Shown here in pieces: positions 9,355-18,597 of a stretch of DNA of 64,000 nt; position 1 is the first letter of the stretch; every line of letters begins with the position of its first letter. Both the position numbers and the translations under genes were made by a program. Location: the NCBI RefSeq assembly GCF_965644225.1, contig NZ_CBFFRJ010000006.1:1-64000 (forward strand), given 5' to 3'. The notes beneath the pieces are model-generated. The model was not told where the DNA came from and did not search any database. It saw only the letters and a list, made by a program, of their open reading frames with translations. This DNA comes from CBFFRJ01 sp965644225. Its GTDB lineage: Bacteria; Pseudomonadota; Gammaproteobacteria; Enterobacterales; Enterobacteriaceae.

Positions 9355-10468
9355 GCAGCGCAAAGGCCGTTTTCATATGATCTTCGCTGACCACAAAGGC
9401 GCGCAGGATCTGCTGGTTATCCAGCCCCTTTGCCACCATTCCCTGCTCATCGGTGGTGATGTGCCAGTTCAGGTCGCGGCGCGCGCTTTCTCCCGCCAGA
9501 TGCAGCGGCAATGCGGGTGTTTTCACCTTCACCAGCATCGCGGGCAGGCTGAGTGATGCGCTGACGCCGAGTAGCTGTTTTGCCAGGTACATCGCGCACA
9601 GCTGGATCGGTTGCAGGAACGGCAGCAGCTGACCGTTGATCTCCGCGCCGTCGCCAAGGGCGTATATATCGGGCTGGCTGGTTTGCAGGCTACTGTCCAC
9701 CAGGATCCCCCGGTTGATGCGGATATCCGCGCTTTGCGCCAGCGCGGTTTCCGGCACCAGGCCGGTTGCCGCGACCACCGCATCCACCTCCAGCGTCAGT
9801 CCATCGTCAAAGCTGGCGTTAATTGCGGACGCTGTCTGATTCAACCCGCTGAGACGGGCGTTGAGCAGCACGCGAACGCCCATTTCAGAAAGACAGTGCT
9901 GTAAGCGGCTGCTGACTTCGGGCGGCATCAGCGACGAGAGAATGCTCGCCGCGTTATCGACCAGAGTGACCTGTTTCCCCGCGCGGCGAAAATCCATCGC
10001 CAGTTCAGTCCCAATCAACCCGCCGCCGACAATCAGCACCCGGTTTGCATCCCGGAGCTGGGTTTCACAGGCCTGATACTCCTGCTGACTGTTGAGGGTC
10101 AGCATCAGCTCACTGCCTGCTACCTGCGGCACAAAAGCGCGGGCTCCGGTGGCCAGCACCAGCTTGTCGTACTGCCAGCTGTTATCTGCGCTGTTCACCC
10201 GTTTCGCCTGCGCGTCCACTGACGTGACGCAGGTGTGCGGGAAGAGGCGCAGATTGAACTGCTCAGCAAACTCCCCCGCCGACTGGCGGGTGAGATGGCT
10301 TGCTCTCTGACCAAGGCTCAGAACATGGCTCAGATCCGGCTTGTTGTACTCGTCCATGCTGTCGCGGGCGATCAGCGTCAAGGGTATGACAGCATCCAGT
10401 TTGCGGATGTTTTTCACCAGTTGTCGGGCGGCGAAGCCCGATCCGACAATGACAATGCCTGGGTTCAT
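9320..10468 (-). CDS. norW: NADH:flavorubredoxin reductase NorW
   Basis: FAD-dependent reductase of 382 residues that passes electrons from NADH to the rubredoxin domain of NorV for nitric oxide reduction. An N-terminal dinucleotide fold (IVIVGSGFAARQLVK) and a second NADH-binding fold (RVLIVGGGLIGTELA, about 145) are visible, with the FAD-contacting ALGDGAEI motif near 275. The chosen ATG overlaps the norV stop by 4 bp (ATGA), which implies translational coupling; longer in-frame starts inside norV were rejected. Its stop lies within the hypF 3' end. Confidence 0.94.
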   Translation of the reverse strand: MNPGIVIVGSGFAARQLVKNIRKLDAVIPLTLIARDSMDEYNKPDLSHVLSLGQRASHLTRQSAGEFAEQFNLRLFPHTCVTSVDAQAKRVNSADNSWQYDKLVLATGARAFVPQVAGSELMLTLNSQQEYQACETQLRDANRVLIVGGGLIGTELAMDFRRAGKQVTLVDNAASILSSLMPPEVSSRLQHCLSEMGVRVLLNARLSGLNQTASAINASFDDGLTLEVDAVVAATGLVPETALAQSADIRINRGILVDSSLQTSQPDIYALGDGAEINGQLLPFLQPIQLCAMYLAKQLLGVSASLSLPAMLVKVKTPALPLHLAGESARRDLNWHITTDEQGMVAKGLDNQQILRAFVVSEDHMKTAFALLKTLSAAAPPQ

Positions 10469-11913
10469 ACCGCCTCCGTTGCCAGCACGTCGAAAACCTC
10501 TTTGCCAAGGGAACATTCCGGGCACAGGAAGCTGTCCGGAACCTCACTCCACGGGGTGCCGGGAGCGACGTTCTGCATCGGCTCGCCGGTCGCCGGGTAG
10601 TAAATCCACTGGCAGACGCTGCACTGCATACAAGGACCGAGGTCGGCAGCCGTTTTGGCGGCGCAGGCGCAGGCGGATTCAGCAACTGGCACGGTGCTAA
10701 CCGGCGTCGGCAGTGGGGTGAGCGCCCACTGACGGGCGATTTCACGACCGTGTTCACGGCATACTTCCAGCGCGTCAAAGTCCGGGCGCCATTTGGCCTT
10801 CAGACTCAGCGACATCTCAAAACCGGCATCCTGCAGACGGGTGGACAGACGGTCGACCGCGCCGCCGCTCCAGCCGTGCGAGCCAAAGGCGCTGGCGCGT
10901 TTATTACGAAAACGCAGGCCGGTCATCTCTTCCACCAGACCGGCGATTTTCGGCATCATCACGTTGTTCATCGTCGAGGTGCCGACCAGTACGCCTTTGG
11001 AGCGGAAGACGTTGGTCAAGATGTCGTTTTTATCGCTGCGGGCGATGTTAAAGATTTTTACCGCAACAAAGGGGTCAACTTCATTGATGCCCTGGGCGAT
11101 AGCGTCGGCCATCATGCGGGTGTTGTTGGACATGGTGTCGTAGAAAATGGTGATCCTGTCTTCCTGGTAATCCGCCGCCCATTTCAGGTACAGCTCTACA
11201 ATCTGGGTCGGGTTGTCACGCCACACCACGCCGTGGGAGGTGGCAATCATATCGACCGGCAGGTTAAAGCCGAGGATCTCAGTGATTTTTGGCGTCACCA
11301 GGCGGCTGAACGGCGTCAGGATGTTGGCATAGTAGCGCTGGCACTGTTCAAACAGCTCGCCTTGATCCACTTCGTCGTTAAACAGGCGCTCGTCGCAGTA
11401 GTGCTGACCGAAAGCGTCGTTGCTGAACAGCACGGCGTCGCCGGTCATATAGGTCATCATGCTGTCCGGCCAGTGCAGCATCGGCGTCTCAACGAAGACA
11501 AGCTGTTTGCCGTTGCCAATGTCCAGGGCGTCGCCGGTTTTCACGGTGTGGAAATTCCACTCCGGATGGTGGTGGTGACCGTTAATGGAGTCAATGGCAT
11601 TAGTGGTGCAGTAAATCGGGGTGTTGGGGATATATGACATCAGCTCCGTTAAGGCGCCGGCGTGGTCTTCTTCCGCATGGTTAATAATGATGTAGTCGAG
11701 AGTATTGAGATCGATCTCTGCGCGCAGGTTCTGCACGAACTCGCGGCTGAATTTATGATCGACGGTATCGATCAGCACGTTTTTGCCTTCACGAATAAGG
11801 TAGCTGTTGTAGCTGCTGCCGCGCAGCGTTTTGTACTCGGTGCCGTGAAAATCGCGCACTTCCCAGTCACGCTGACCCACCCAGTGAATGTTGTTTTTTA
11901 CATGAATCGTCAT
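10465..11913 (-). CDS. norV: Anaerobic nitric oxide reductase flavorubredoxin NorV
   Basis: Cytoplasmic enzyme reducing NO to N2O under anaerobic conditions. In 482 residues it shows a metallo-beta-lactamase-like diiron domain (HAEEDHAG near 79-86 provides the H-x-E-x-DH ligands), a flavodoxin domain (IFYDTMSNNTRMMA, about 255), and a C-terminal rubredoxin domain with CSVC and CPEC iron-binding pairs. Length matches E. coli NorV (479). It is the first gene of norVW and is transcribed away from norR, from a candidate sigma-54 promoter with three NorR sites. Confidence 0.96.
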   Translation of the reverse strand: MTIHVKNNIHWVGQRDWEVRDFHGTEYKTLRGSSYNSYLIREGKNVLIDTVDHKFSREFVQNLRAEIDLNTLDYIIINHAEEDHAGALTELMSYIPNTPIYCTTNAIDSINGHHHHPEWNFHTVKTGDALDIGNGKQLVFVETPMLHWPDSMMTYMTGDAVLFSNDAFGQHYCDERLFNDEVDQGELFEQCQRYYANILTPFSRLVTPKITEILGFNLPVDMIATSHGVVWRDNPTQIVELYLKWAADYQEDRITIFYDTMSNNTRMMADAIAQGINEVDPFVAVKIFNIARSDKNDILTNVFRSKGVLVGTSTMNNVMMPKIAGLVEEMTGLRFRNKRASAFGSHGWSGGAVDRLSTRLQDAGFEMSLSLKAKWRPDFDALEVCREHGREIARQWALTPLPTPVSTVPVAESACACAAKTAADLGPCMQCSVCQWIYYPATGEPMQNVAPGTPWSEVPDSFLCPECSLGKEVFDVLATEAV

Positions 11914-11954
11914 TTTGCTTTCCTGTTCTGCATTAAGAATGTTGTTATTGCTAT

Positions 11955-11970
11955 ATCAGGATGCGTGCCA
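11955..11970 (-). promoter_or_regulatory. Candidate sigma-54 promoter of norVW
   Basis: Read on the minus strand, TGGCACGCATCCTGAT gives a perfect -24 TGGCACG and a weaker -12 (CTGAT). It lies 42 bp before the norV ATG. NorR is a sigma-54 activator, so this is the expected promoter class. Confidence 0.65.
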
Positions 11971-12024
11971 GTTTTTAATGCATTGATATTTATGGTTTTT
12001 AATTTATATAATCCGACAGTGGTA

Positions 12025-12080
12025 GTCATATTGACTATGCTTTTTATGGTCACTATGACACTATGCATTGTCAAAATGAC
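12025..12080. promoter_or_regulatory. Three NorR enhancer sites
   Basis: GTCATATTGAC (12025-12035), GTCACTATGAC (12049-12059) and GTCAAAATGAC (12070-12080) each fit the NorR pattern GT-N7-AC and more closely GTCA-N3-TGAC. Three such sites between norV and norR are established in E. coli as required for activation. The last site ends 12 bp before the norR start, so autoregulation of norR is plausible. Confidence 0.9.
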
Positions 12081-12092
12081 AGTGAGGAAAAA

Positions 12093-13607
12093 ATGAGTTT
12101 TTCAGTGGATGTGCTGGCGGGGATCGCCATTGAGTTGCAGCGCGGGATCGGTCATGCGGACCGTTTCCAGCGTCTGATCGCCACGCTGCGTCAGGTGCTG
12201 GAGTGCGATGCGTCCGCGCTGCTGCGCTATGAGGCGCGGCAGTTTATTCCGCTGGCCATCGACGGACTGGCGCAGGACGTGCTGGGCCGCCGCTTTCAGC
12301 TTGAAGGCCACCCACGGCTGGAAGCCATTGCCCGTGCGGGCGATGTGGTGCGTTTTCCGGCCGACAGCTCGCTGCCCGATCCTTATGACGGGCTGATCCC
12401 AGGCCAGGAGAGCCTGAAGGTGCACGCCTGCGTCGGCCTGCCGCTGTTCGCCGGGCAGACCCTGATTGGCGCGCTGACGCTGGATGGCATGGCGCCTGAC
12501 CAGTTCGACAGCTTCAGCGACGAAGAGCTGCGCCTGATTGCCGCGCTGGCGGCCGGGGCGCTTAATAACGCGCTGCTGATTGAGCAGCTCGAAAGCCAGA
12601 ACATGGCTCCCGGCCTTTCGCCGACCTTTGAGCAGGCCGCCAGTACTGAAATCATTGGTCTGGCGGACGGCATGGTTCAGCTTAAAAAAGAGATTGAGAT
12701 CGTCGCAGCCTCCGACCTGAACTTGCTGATTAGCGGCGAAACCGGCACCGGCAAAGAGCTGGTCGCCAAAGCCCTGCACGAAAACTCGTCCCGCGCGGCG
12801 GACGCGCTGGTGTATCTCAACTGCGCCGCCCTGCCGGAAAGCGTGGCCGAGAGTGAACTCTTTGGTCACGTAAAAGGGGCCTTTACCGGGGCCATCAGCA
12901 ACCGCAGCGGTAAGTTCGAAATGGCCGACAAGGGCACGCTGTTTCTCGACGAGATTGGCGAGCTGTCGCTGGCTTTACAGGCCAAGCTGCTGCGCGTGTT
13001 GCAGTATGGCGATATCCAGCGCGTGGGTGATGACCGCAGTTTGCGGGTGGATGTGCGGGTGCTGGCGGCCACCAACCGCGACCTGCGTCAGGAGATGCTG
13101 GCCGGGCGATTTCGCGCCGACCTGTTCCACCGTTTAAGCGTGTTCCCGCTGTTCGTGCCGCCGCTGCGTGAACGTGGGGAAGACGTGATACTGCTGGCGG
13201 GCTATTTCTGCGAGCAGTGTCGGCTGCGTCTCGGTCTCGGGCGGGTGGTGCTAAGCCCACGCGCCCGCGCGCTTCTGCTGGCTTATCACTGGCCGGGAAA
13301 CGTGCGTGAGCTGGAGCATGCGATTCATCGTGGGATTGTGCTGGCGAGAGCCGAGCGTAGCGACGACGATGTACTGCTGGACAGCCACCATTTTGCCCTC
13401 AGAGAGGAGTCGGAGCAGGCGAAGCCGCAGGTTAAGATGCTGGCGCAAACGCCCGGTCTGCGCGATGCCACGGACGCTTTTCAGCGCGAGAGAGTAAGCC
13501 AGGCGCTGGAACAGAATCAGGGTAACTGGGCGGCGAGCGCGCGGATGCTGGAGATTGACGTCGCCAACCTGCACCGGCTGGCGAAGCGTCTGGGGCTGAA
13601 AGGCTAA
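12093..13607 (+). CDS. norR: NO-sensing sigma-54 activator NorR
   Basis: Activator of norVW, 504 residues as in E. coli. It has an N-terminal GAF domain (about 1-170) that binds NO at a non-haem iron, a central AAA+ domain with Walker A GETGTGKE (near 215), the sigma-54-contacting GAFTGA loop (near 265) and Walker B FLDEIGE, and a C-terminal Fis-type helix-turn-helix (NWAASARMLEIDVANLHRLAKRLG). The ATG at 12093 follows a GAGGAAAA ribosome site; the in-frame ATG at 12063 overlaps the NorR operators and was rejected. Its stop overlaps the convergent gutQ stop by 4 bp. Confidence 0.96.
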   Translation: MSFSVDVLAGIAIELQRGIGHADRFQRLIATLRQVLECDASALLRYEARQFIPLAIDGLAQDVLGRRFQLEGHPRLEAIARAGDVVRFPADSSLPDPYDGLIPGQESLKVHACVGLPLFAGQTLIGALTLDGMAPDQFDSFSDEELRLIAALAAGALNNALLIEQLESQNMAPGLSPTFEQAASTEIIGLADGMVQLKKEIEIVAASDLNLLISGETGTGKELVAKALHENSSRAADALVYLNCAALPESVAESELFGHVKGAFTGAISNRSGKFEMADKGTLFLDEIGELSLALQAKLLRVLQYGDIQRVGDDRSLRVDVRVLAATNRDLRQEMLAGRFRADLFHRLSVFPLFVPPLRERGEDVILLAGYFCEQCRLRLGLGRVVLSPRARALLLAYHWPGNVRELEHAIHRGIVLARAERSDDDVLLDSHHFALREESEQAKPQVKMLAQTPGLRDATDAFQRERVSQALEQNQGNWAASARMLEIDVANLHRLAKRLGLKG

Positions 13608-14566
13608 ATAATCCCGGCCTGGTAAAAAGCCTGCAGGTTGATGGCGCCGACCAGTTTGCCGTTGTCATCCACTACCGGGGCGGCGGAAATTTTGCGTTTC
13701 ATCAGCGTCTCTTTGGCATCGATGGCGCGGCTTTCGGCATTCAGGGTAATGCCGCCTTTAGTCATCGCTTCACTCACCGGCGCGCCGAGGATGCCGCCTG
13801 CGACCAGCCAGCGACGCAAATCGCCGTCGGAGAAGATGCCTTTGATTCTGTCGTTGTCATCGCAGATGGCTACCATCCCAAGCCCGGTGCGGCTCAGTTC
13901 TAACATGGCATCCATCACGGTGGCATCAATATGCACATGCGGCACATCTTCTTTGCGCATCAGATGATGCACCCGGTTGAGCAGGCGTGCGCCCAGAGCG
14001 CCTGCCGGATGCGAGCGGGCAAAATCTTCTTCGTTAAAACCACGCGCCTGCATGATGGCCATCGCCAGCGCATCGCCCAGCATCAGCGTATTGACCGTAC
14101 TCGATGTTGGCGCAAGAGACATCGGGCAGGCTTCGCGTTCGACGGAGATATCGAGGATTGCTTTTGCCGCCAGCCCCAGTTGAGATAAGGGTTTGCCGGT
14201 CATGGCCAGCAGCACCACGCCGCGCTCTTCCAGCCGGGGCAGGATCAGCTCTAACTCTTTGGCTGAGCCGGAATAGGAGATAAACAGCAAAACGTCGCGG
14301 CTTTCAATCATGCCGAGATCGCCGTGCAGCGCTTCGGCTGCATGGACAAAGAATGCCGGCGTACCGGTACTCGCCAGAGTGGCGGCGATTTTTCTGCCAA
14401 TATGGCCGGATTTGCCAATCCCGGAGACAATGACCTTGCCCTGGCAGGCAATAATGGCGTGGGCGGCGCGTAGAAAAGCGTCCCCAAGACGGTCCGGCAG
14501 ATGGCTGGCTTCCTGAAGCTCCAGCAGCAGGGTCTGACGGGCGGTATTCAGTAATAATTCATTCAT
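13604..14566 (-). CDS. gutQ: D-arabinose 5-phosphate isomerase GutQ
   Basis: Isomerase interconverting ribulose 5-phosphate and arabinose 5-phosphate, a paralogue of KdsD, 320 residues. A sugar isomerase (SIS) domain occupies about 1-185 (SGIGKSGHIG, FISYSGSAKE, APTSSTVNTL), followed by two CBS domains. The start at MNELLLNTARQ is used because it aligns with E. coli GutQ and overlaps the srlR stop by 8 bp; an ATG 18 bp upstream is an alternative. It is the last gene of the srl operon. Confidence 0.94.
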   Translation of the reverse strand: MNELLLNTARQTLLLELQEASHLPDRLGDAFLRAAHAIIACQGKVIVSGIGKSGHIGRKIAATLASTGTPAFFVHAAEALHGDLGMIESRDVLLFISYSGSAKELELILPRLEERGVVLLAMTGKPLSQLGLAAKAILDISVEREACPMSLAPTSSTVNTLMLGDALAMAIMQARGFNEEDFARSHPAGALGARLLNRVHHLMRKEDVPHVHIDATVMDAMLELSRTGLGMVAICDDNDRIKGIFSDGDLRRWLVAGGILGAPVSEAMTKGGITLNAESRAIDAKETLMKRKISAAPVVDDNGKLVGAINLQAFYQAGII

Positions 14567-15332
14567 GCTGTTCTCCTGCGACAATCACCTCAATGCCTTT
14601 TGCTTCCAGTGCGGCACGAAAGTCCGCCGGGATCCCGGCATCAGTGATCAGTTTATTTACGCTTTCCAGACTGCACACAATGTTGGGGCTTTTGCGACCA
14701 AATTTTGATGAATCCGCCATCAGGATCACTTCCCTGGCCGCATTGCACATCGCTTTACTGACGCTGAATACTTCGTTGAAGGTAGTCACGCCCGCGTTTA
14801 AATCGATGCCGTCGGTGCCCATAAACAGTTTGTCGAAGCTGAAATGTTCAAAGGCGTTTTCTGCCAGTTGACCATGGAAAGAGGCGGATTTTTTGCGAAA
14901 GGTTCCGCCCGGCATCAGGATCGTTTGCTCGTTATCCAGTTCGGAAAGGGCGTTAACGATGTGCAGACTGTTGGTCATCACGGTGATGTTGTTGAAGTGG
15001 CTGAGCAACGGGACCATTTGCAGCACCGTACTACCGGCATCCAGGATCAACGAATCGCCATCGTGAATAAACCCCACGGCAGTACGGGCAATTAGTCCTT
15101 TTTGCTGGGTGTTAATCAGTGTTTTATGGTCAATAGGCGGGTCGGTTTCATCTTTGCTCAGTACAACGCCGCCATAGGTGCGGATAACTGTCCCGGTGTG
15201 CTCAAGCACCACCAGATCTTTACGGATGGTGGTGCCCGTGGTGTCAAAAAATGCGGCCAGCTCTTCAACGGAGCATTTTCCCTGCTTTTGCAGATGCTCA
15301 AGAATGGCCGCCTGCCGCTGACGTGGTTTCAT
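14559..15332 (-). CDS. srlR: DeoR-family repressor of sorbitol operon SrlR
   Basis: Repressor of glucitol (sorbitol) catabolism, 257 residues. The N-terminal DeoR helix-turn-helix (RQRQAAILEHLQKQGKCSVE, then TTGTTIRKDL) is followed by a DeoR C-terminal sugar-phosphate sensing domain (ILDAGSTVLQM and LMADSSKFG). It lies between gutM and gutQ in the same direction. The 67-bp gap to gutM contains repeated TTTCG elements, so an internal promoter is possible but not shown. Confidence 0.94.
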   Translation of the reverse strand: MKPRQRQAAILEHLQKQGKCSVEELAAFFDTTGTTIRKDLVVLEHTGTVIRTYGGVVLSKDETDPPIDHKTLINTQQKGLIARTAVGFIHDGDSLILDAGSTVLQMVPLLSHFNNITVMTNSLHIVNALSELDNEQTILMPGGTFRKKSASFHGQLAENAFEHFSFDKLFMGTDGIDLNAGVTTFNEVFSVSKAMCNAAREVILMADSSKFGRKSPNIVCSLESVNKLITDAGIPADFRAALEAKGIEVIVAGEQHE

Positions 15333-15399
15333 AAGCGCTGTTATCCTGCGTTAAATTTCGAAATGATAATTTCGCAAGCTAATAGCGTTCACAACGAAA

Positions 15400-15759
15400 T
15401 TATCCACGTTTCATTTTAAGCGCTAATGATAGAGCATCCTGACAGCTTTGATCATGGGGAAAGATCACGTCAGGCTGTAATTCTTCACGTTTTAGTCCGC
15501 TAATTGCGTCAATTTTAACCGGTCTGGCGAAAACGGTCAGACCGCGCATCAGTAGCGAACCGCTGACGTAATCCTGTTCGTCGAAAGCGACAGCAAGCAC
15601 CACCCGGGGCTTAAAGCGACCTCCGGAACGCCCGACACCAACCCGCCCTTGCTGGCAGAGCCTGTCAAACGCCCGGTTGAACTGGTGAATCTGCCAGCCG
15701 CCCATCGCCATCTGGCTGAGCCAGGCGATGGCGGCAAGGGTAATCAGTGCAGTAACCAT
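15400..15759 (-). CDS. gutM: Glucitol operon activator GutM
   Basis: Protein of 119 residues known genetically in E. coli as an activator of the srl (gut) operon. It starts with one hydrophobic segment (MVTALITLAAIAWLSQMAMG) and continues with a basic region (GRVGVGRSGGRFKPR); no recognisable DNA-binding domain is visible, so the direct activator role is literature-based. The start MVTALI matches E. coli; a further ATG 12 bp upstream exists. It lies between srlD and srlR, and a GC-rich palindrome separates it from srlD. Confidence 0.9.
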   Translation of the reverse strand: MVTALITLAAIAWLSQMAMGGWQIHQFNRAFDRLCQQGRVGVGRSGGRFKPRVVLAVAFDEQDYVSGSLLMRGLTVFARPVKIDAISGLKREELQPDVIFPHDQSCQDALSLALKMKRG

Positions 15760-15790
15760 CGTGAACTCCATTTAACTGAGTGCATTTTTT

Positions 15791-15845
15791 TCCCCTCACC
15801 CTGACCCTCTCCAGCGGGGAGAGGGCGGGGGGAAGGGCTGAGGGT
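15791..15845. repeat. GC-rich palindromic intergenic repeat (copy 1)
   Basis: CCCCTCACCCTGACCCTCTCC and GGGGAGAGGGCGGGGGGAAGG form a stem between srlD and gutM. Three related elements occur at 32637, 42624 and 50442 in this window. Confidence 0.75.
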
Positions 15846-15853
15846 CGTTCGGG

Positions 15854-16633
15854 TCAGAACATCACCTGACCGCCGGTCACATTGATGGACTGCCCGGTGC
15901 AATAGGCCGCTTTTGGGCTTGCGTAAAACAGCAGTATGTTCAGCACATCCTGATAATCGCAGCCGCGTTTGAGCGGTACTTTATCAATGTAATGCTGCTC
16001 AACCTGTTCGGCCTCAATCCCCAGTTTACTGGCGTACTGCGGGATAAGTGACTGGAACATCGGCGATTTAAGCAGGTTGCCGAGCATCAGCGAATGAACG
16101 GTTATACCGTATTCAGCAAGATCCAGCGCCAGCGACTGGGTGAGCCCAACGCCGCCAAACTTGGCCGCGCTGTAGCCGGAGTTATGCTTGCTGCCCACTT
16201 TGCCGGACTTAGAGTTGATCTGAATAATGCGCCCCTGAATACCATCGCGGATCATCAGGCGGGAAAACTCGCGGGCGCAGAGGAAATAGCCCACCAGATT
16301 CACCTGCAATGAGCGGTCAAAATCCCCGAGTTGCACATCGCTGATAAAGCCCGCTTTGGCAATGCCGGCGCTGTAGACCAGCAGATCCACCTGACCAAAA
16401 ATCTCATCCACGCCGCGAGAGAGCGCCAGCACGCTTTGCTCGCTGGTGGCGTCGGCGCCAAAACCGTACGCCATGCCCTCACCAAATTCGCTGTTGATCT
16501 CCTGCGCGATCGTGGCGGCTTTATCACTTTGAATATCCACCACCGCGACGCGATAACCTTCTGCGGCCAGCCCACGGCTGAGGAACGCCCCGAGGGTTTG
16601 CCCTCCACCAATGACAACGGCAACCTGTTTCAT
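15854..16633 (-). CDS. srlD: Sorbitol-6-phosphate 2-dehydrogenase SrlD
   Basis: Short-chain dehydrogenase of 259 residues oxidising sorbitol 6-phosphate to fructose 6-phosphate with NAD+. The N-terminal cofactor motif (VVIGGGQTLGAFLS) and the catalytic YSAAK motif (Y near 152, K four residues on) are visible, with an upstream serine in the INSKSGKVG stretch. Length matches E. coli SrlD. The start lies 17 bp after the srlB stop, with an AGGAGAAA ribosome site. It follows the three PTS genes in the operon. Confidence 0.95.
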   Translation of the reverse strand: MKQVAVVIGGGQTLGAFLSRGLAAEGYRVAVVDIQSDKAATIAQEINSEFGEGMAYGFGADATSEQSVLALSRGVDEIFGQVDLLVYSAGIAKAGFISDVQLGDFDRSLQVNLVGYFLCAREFSRLMIRDGIQGRIIQINSKSGKVGSKHNSGYSAAKFGGVGLTQSLALDLAEYGITVHSLMLGNLLKSPMFQSLIPQYASKLGIEAEQVEQHYIDKVPLKRGCDYQDVLNILLFYASPKAAYCTGQSINVTGGQVMF

Positions 16634-16650
16634 ACTTTTCTCCTTACTGC

Positions 16651-17013
16651 TTAAGCGACAAATTTGAGTGTGCAGCCGGGGTTAATGCTCTGCGGCACGT
16701 TACCTGCAACATGTACCGTGCCGGGGTATTCCGCCTGCGTTTGCCCGTCGAAACGCAGGGTGATATGCCCAAGCTCGCGTAAATTCAGTTCTGCCACCTC
16801 GCCAACGGCGGTCACCGGGTAGCTTTTGCCATCCAGCTCAAAGCGCGTTCCTGGCTGTAACGCGCCAGTCAGTTCGCCGTGGCAGTGGATAAAACAAAAC
16901 TCGGCGACATCGGCGGGGGCGCCTTCCCGGAAGGTAATGAGCATCCGGTCGCTGAGGGCGTCGCGTGCGCACTCGCCAATCTGGGTAATCGTGGTTTGAT
17001 AAATCACGCTCAT
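16651..17013 (-). CDS. srlB: PTS glucitol/sorbitol EIIA component SrlB
   Basis: Cytoplasmic phosphocarrier of 120 residues that takes phosphate from HPr and passes it to SrlE. The FCFIHCHGELTG stretch contains the conserved histidines of the EIIA-Gut family. The start MSVIYQTTITQIG was chosen by similarity to E. coli SrlB (123 residues); an ATG 45 bp upstream lies inside srlE. It begins 10 bp after the srlE stop. Confidence 0.93.
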   Translation of the reverse strand: MSVIYQTTITQIGECARDALSDRMLITFREGAPADVAEFCFIHCHGELTGALQPGTRFELDGKSYPVTAVGEVAELNLRELGHITLRFDGQTQAEYPGTVHVAGNVPQSINPGCTLKFVA

Positions 17014-17023
17014 GAACAACCTC

Positions 17024-17995
17024 TTATTGATAGATAAAGCCGGAGACAAACCAGGCAATCAGTACCGTCGGCGCGCCGGTCAAAAAGCGGCTGACCAGCA
17101 CCGACGGAACGCCAACGCGCACCGTGTCCTGGCGCGCTTCTGCCAGCGAAAGCCCTACCGGAATAAAGTCGCAGGCAGCCTGGGCGTTAATGGCAAAGAG
17201 CGCAGGCAGCGCGAGGTGAGGAGGAATATGGCCCTGGCCGATTTGCACGCCGATCAGCACGCCGATAACCTGAGCGATAACGGCGCCCGGGCCAAGGAAC
17301 GGCGACAGCAGCGGGAAGGAGCAGATCAGCGCCAGCGTGACCAGACCCAGCGGGTGGCTGGCCAGCGGCGCCAGGCCATGGGCAATCCAGTCCCCGAGGC
17401 CGGAGGCCATGATGATGCCGATCAGCGCCGAGACGAAGGCCATAAACGGCAGAATGGTTTTCAGTACCGTGTCGATGGTGTCGCGTCCGGCCTGGAAGAG
17501 TACCGCCACGGCAGAGCCCATCCCCATGCCGACTTTTGCCAGCAGGCCGTCGCTCTGCTCGGTGATTTTTTTGCTGCTGTCGTAATCCCGTGTTGCCGCT
17601 TCCCGTTTCACCGGCTGACTGGTGAACTCTCCATCCTGGCAGCGGATGTTTTCCTCTCTCACTCCTGAGACATAAATGTCTTCCAGGATGTACTGCGCCA
17701 GAGGGCCAGACTTGCCGGTGGCATGAATATTAACGGTGGGAATACGGCGTTTCGGGTAGATACCGCAGCGCAGGGTGCCGCCGCAGTCGATCACCGCCAC
17801 GCCAATTTCCGCCTCCGGCGGTTCCCCTTCTTTAAAGCCATCGACCGCTTCCCAGCCGGTCATTTGCGCCAGTTTGTCAACGATCGCCGGGCGCGTGCCG
17901 GCGGTGATATAGACGATCTTTTTGCTCTGAGTGGCGTCGAGCTCCAGTGGGCCGCCCCAGCCGCCCGTTCCTTTTTCAATCACAATGCGGCTCAT
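17024..17995 (-). CDS. srlE: PTS glucitol/sorbitol EIIBC component SrlE
   Basis: Membrane PTS subunit of 323 residues. An N-terminal EIIB domain carries cysteines in VIDCGGTLRCGIYPKR (about 90-105), one of them the likely phosphorylation site. Hydrophobic segments from about residue 180 form half of the EIIC channel, the other half being SrlA. This split arrangement is characteristic of glucitol permeases. The start overlaps the srlA stop by 4 bp (ATGA), indicating translational coupling. Confidence 0.94.
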   Translation of the reverse strand: MSRIVIEKGTGGWGGPLELDATQSKKIVYITAGTRPAIVDKLAQMTGWEAVDGFKEGEPPEAEIGVAVIDCGGTLRCGIYPKRRIPTVNIHATGKSGPLAQYILEDIYVSGVREENIRCQDGEFTSQPVKREAATRDYDSSKKITEQSDGLLAKVGMGMGSAVAVLFQAGRDTIDTVLKTILPFMAFVSALIGIIMASGLGDWIAHGLAPLASHPLGLVTLALICSFPLLSPFLGPGAVIAQVIGVLIGVQIGQGHIPPHLALPALFAINAQAACDFIPVGLSLAEARQDTVRVGVPSVLVSRFLTGAPTVLIAWFVSGFIYQ

Positions 17996-18555
17996 GATGT
18001 TGCTCCGGCGAGTTGTACGTTCTGCTCAAGCTGAATGCCCATTTTTTTCTCGAAGATAGCGGTGGTCAGATCCGTTACCCAGCCACGGAAGAAGTTGGTG
18101 ACCAGGCCTACCAGCAGGTAACTGACGGCCAGCGGCCCCAGCGGCAGGCCCAGAGTGGTCAGGCCGTTAGCGATGCCGAGATAGACAAAGAGTTCGCCCG
18201 GGTTGATATGCGGAAAGAGGCCATTCATTGAGTGGCAGCTGTAGGAGGCCGCCGCGTAATAACTGGGTTTGTAGCGCTCAGGCATAAAGCGCCCAAGGCT
18301 TAAGGTCATTGGGTTACAGAAGACAAAAGTGCCGACGCACGGCAGCAGCAGATAGCGGGTGACGGGATTTCCTGCGCAACGCTGGGCCAGCCGTTCAATA
18401 CGGTGCTGACCGATAAAGTTGATCAGTGCATTCATGATAACCAGCAGGCTAATCAGCAGAGGCAGGATACCGGTGACCATACCGGTGAAGACTTCTCCGC
18501 CTTTCTGAAACAGCCCGATGAACCATTCGGCACCATGGGTAATGGCTTCGATCAT
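17992..18555 (-). CDS. srlA: PTS glucitol/sorbitol EIIC component SrlA
   Basis: First gene of the srl operon, 187 residues, an integral membrane protein with several hydrophobic helices (GMVTGILPLLISLLVIMNAL at about 25-45 and others). It forms the sugar-translocating unit with SrlE. A GAGAG-type ribosome site precedes the ATG. The upstream region has a CRP-like half-site and four TGAAAG repeats that may bind SrlR. Confidence 0.94.
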   Translation of the reverse strand: MIEAITHGAEWFIGLFQKGGEVFTGMVTGILPLLISLLVIMNALINFIGQHRIERLAQRCAGNPVTRYLLLPCVGTFVFCNPMTLSLGRFMPERYKPSYYAAASYSCHSMNGLFPHINPGELFVYLGIANGLTTLGLPLGPLAVSYLLVGLVTNFFRGWVTDLTTAIFEKKMGIQLEQNVQLAGATS

Positions 18556-18597
18556 TGTTCTCTCCTTCAGGGATCTTTTGTTGTTGTGTGGCTGGCG

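Noticed and set aside
12102..12869. 255-codon antisense ORF in norR
   Set aside because: It is a shadow of GC-rich norR codons; norR itself shows full domain structure.
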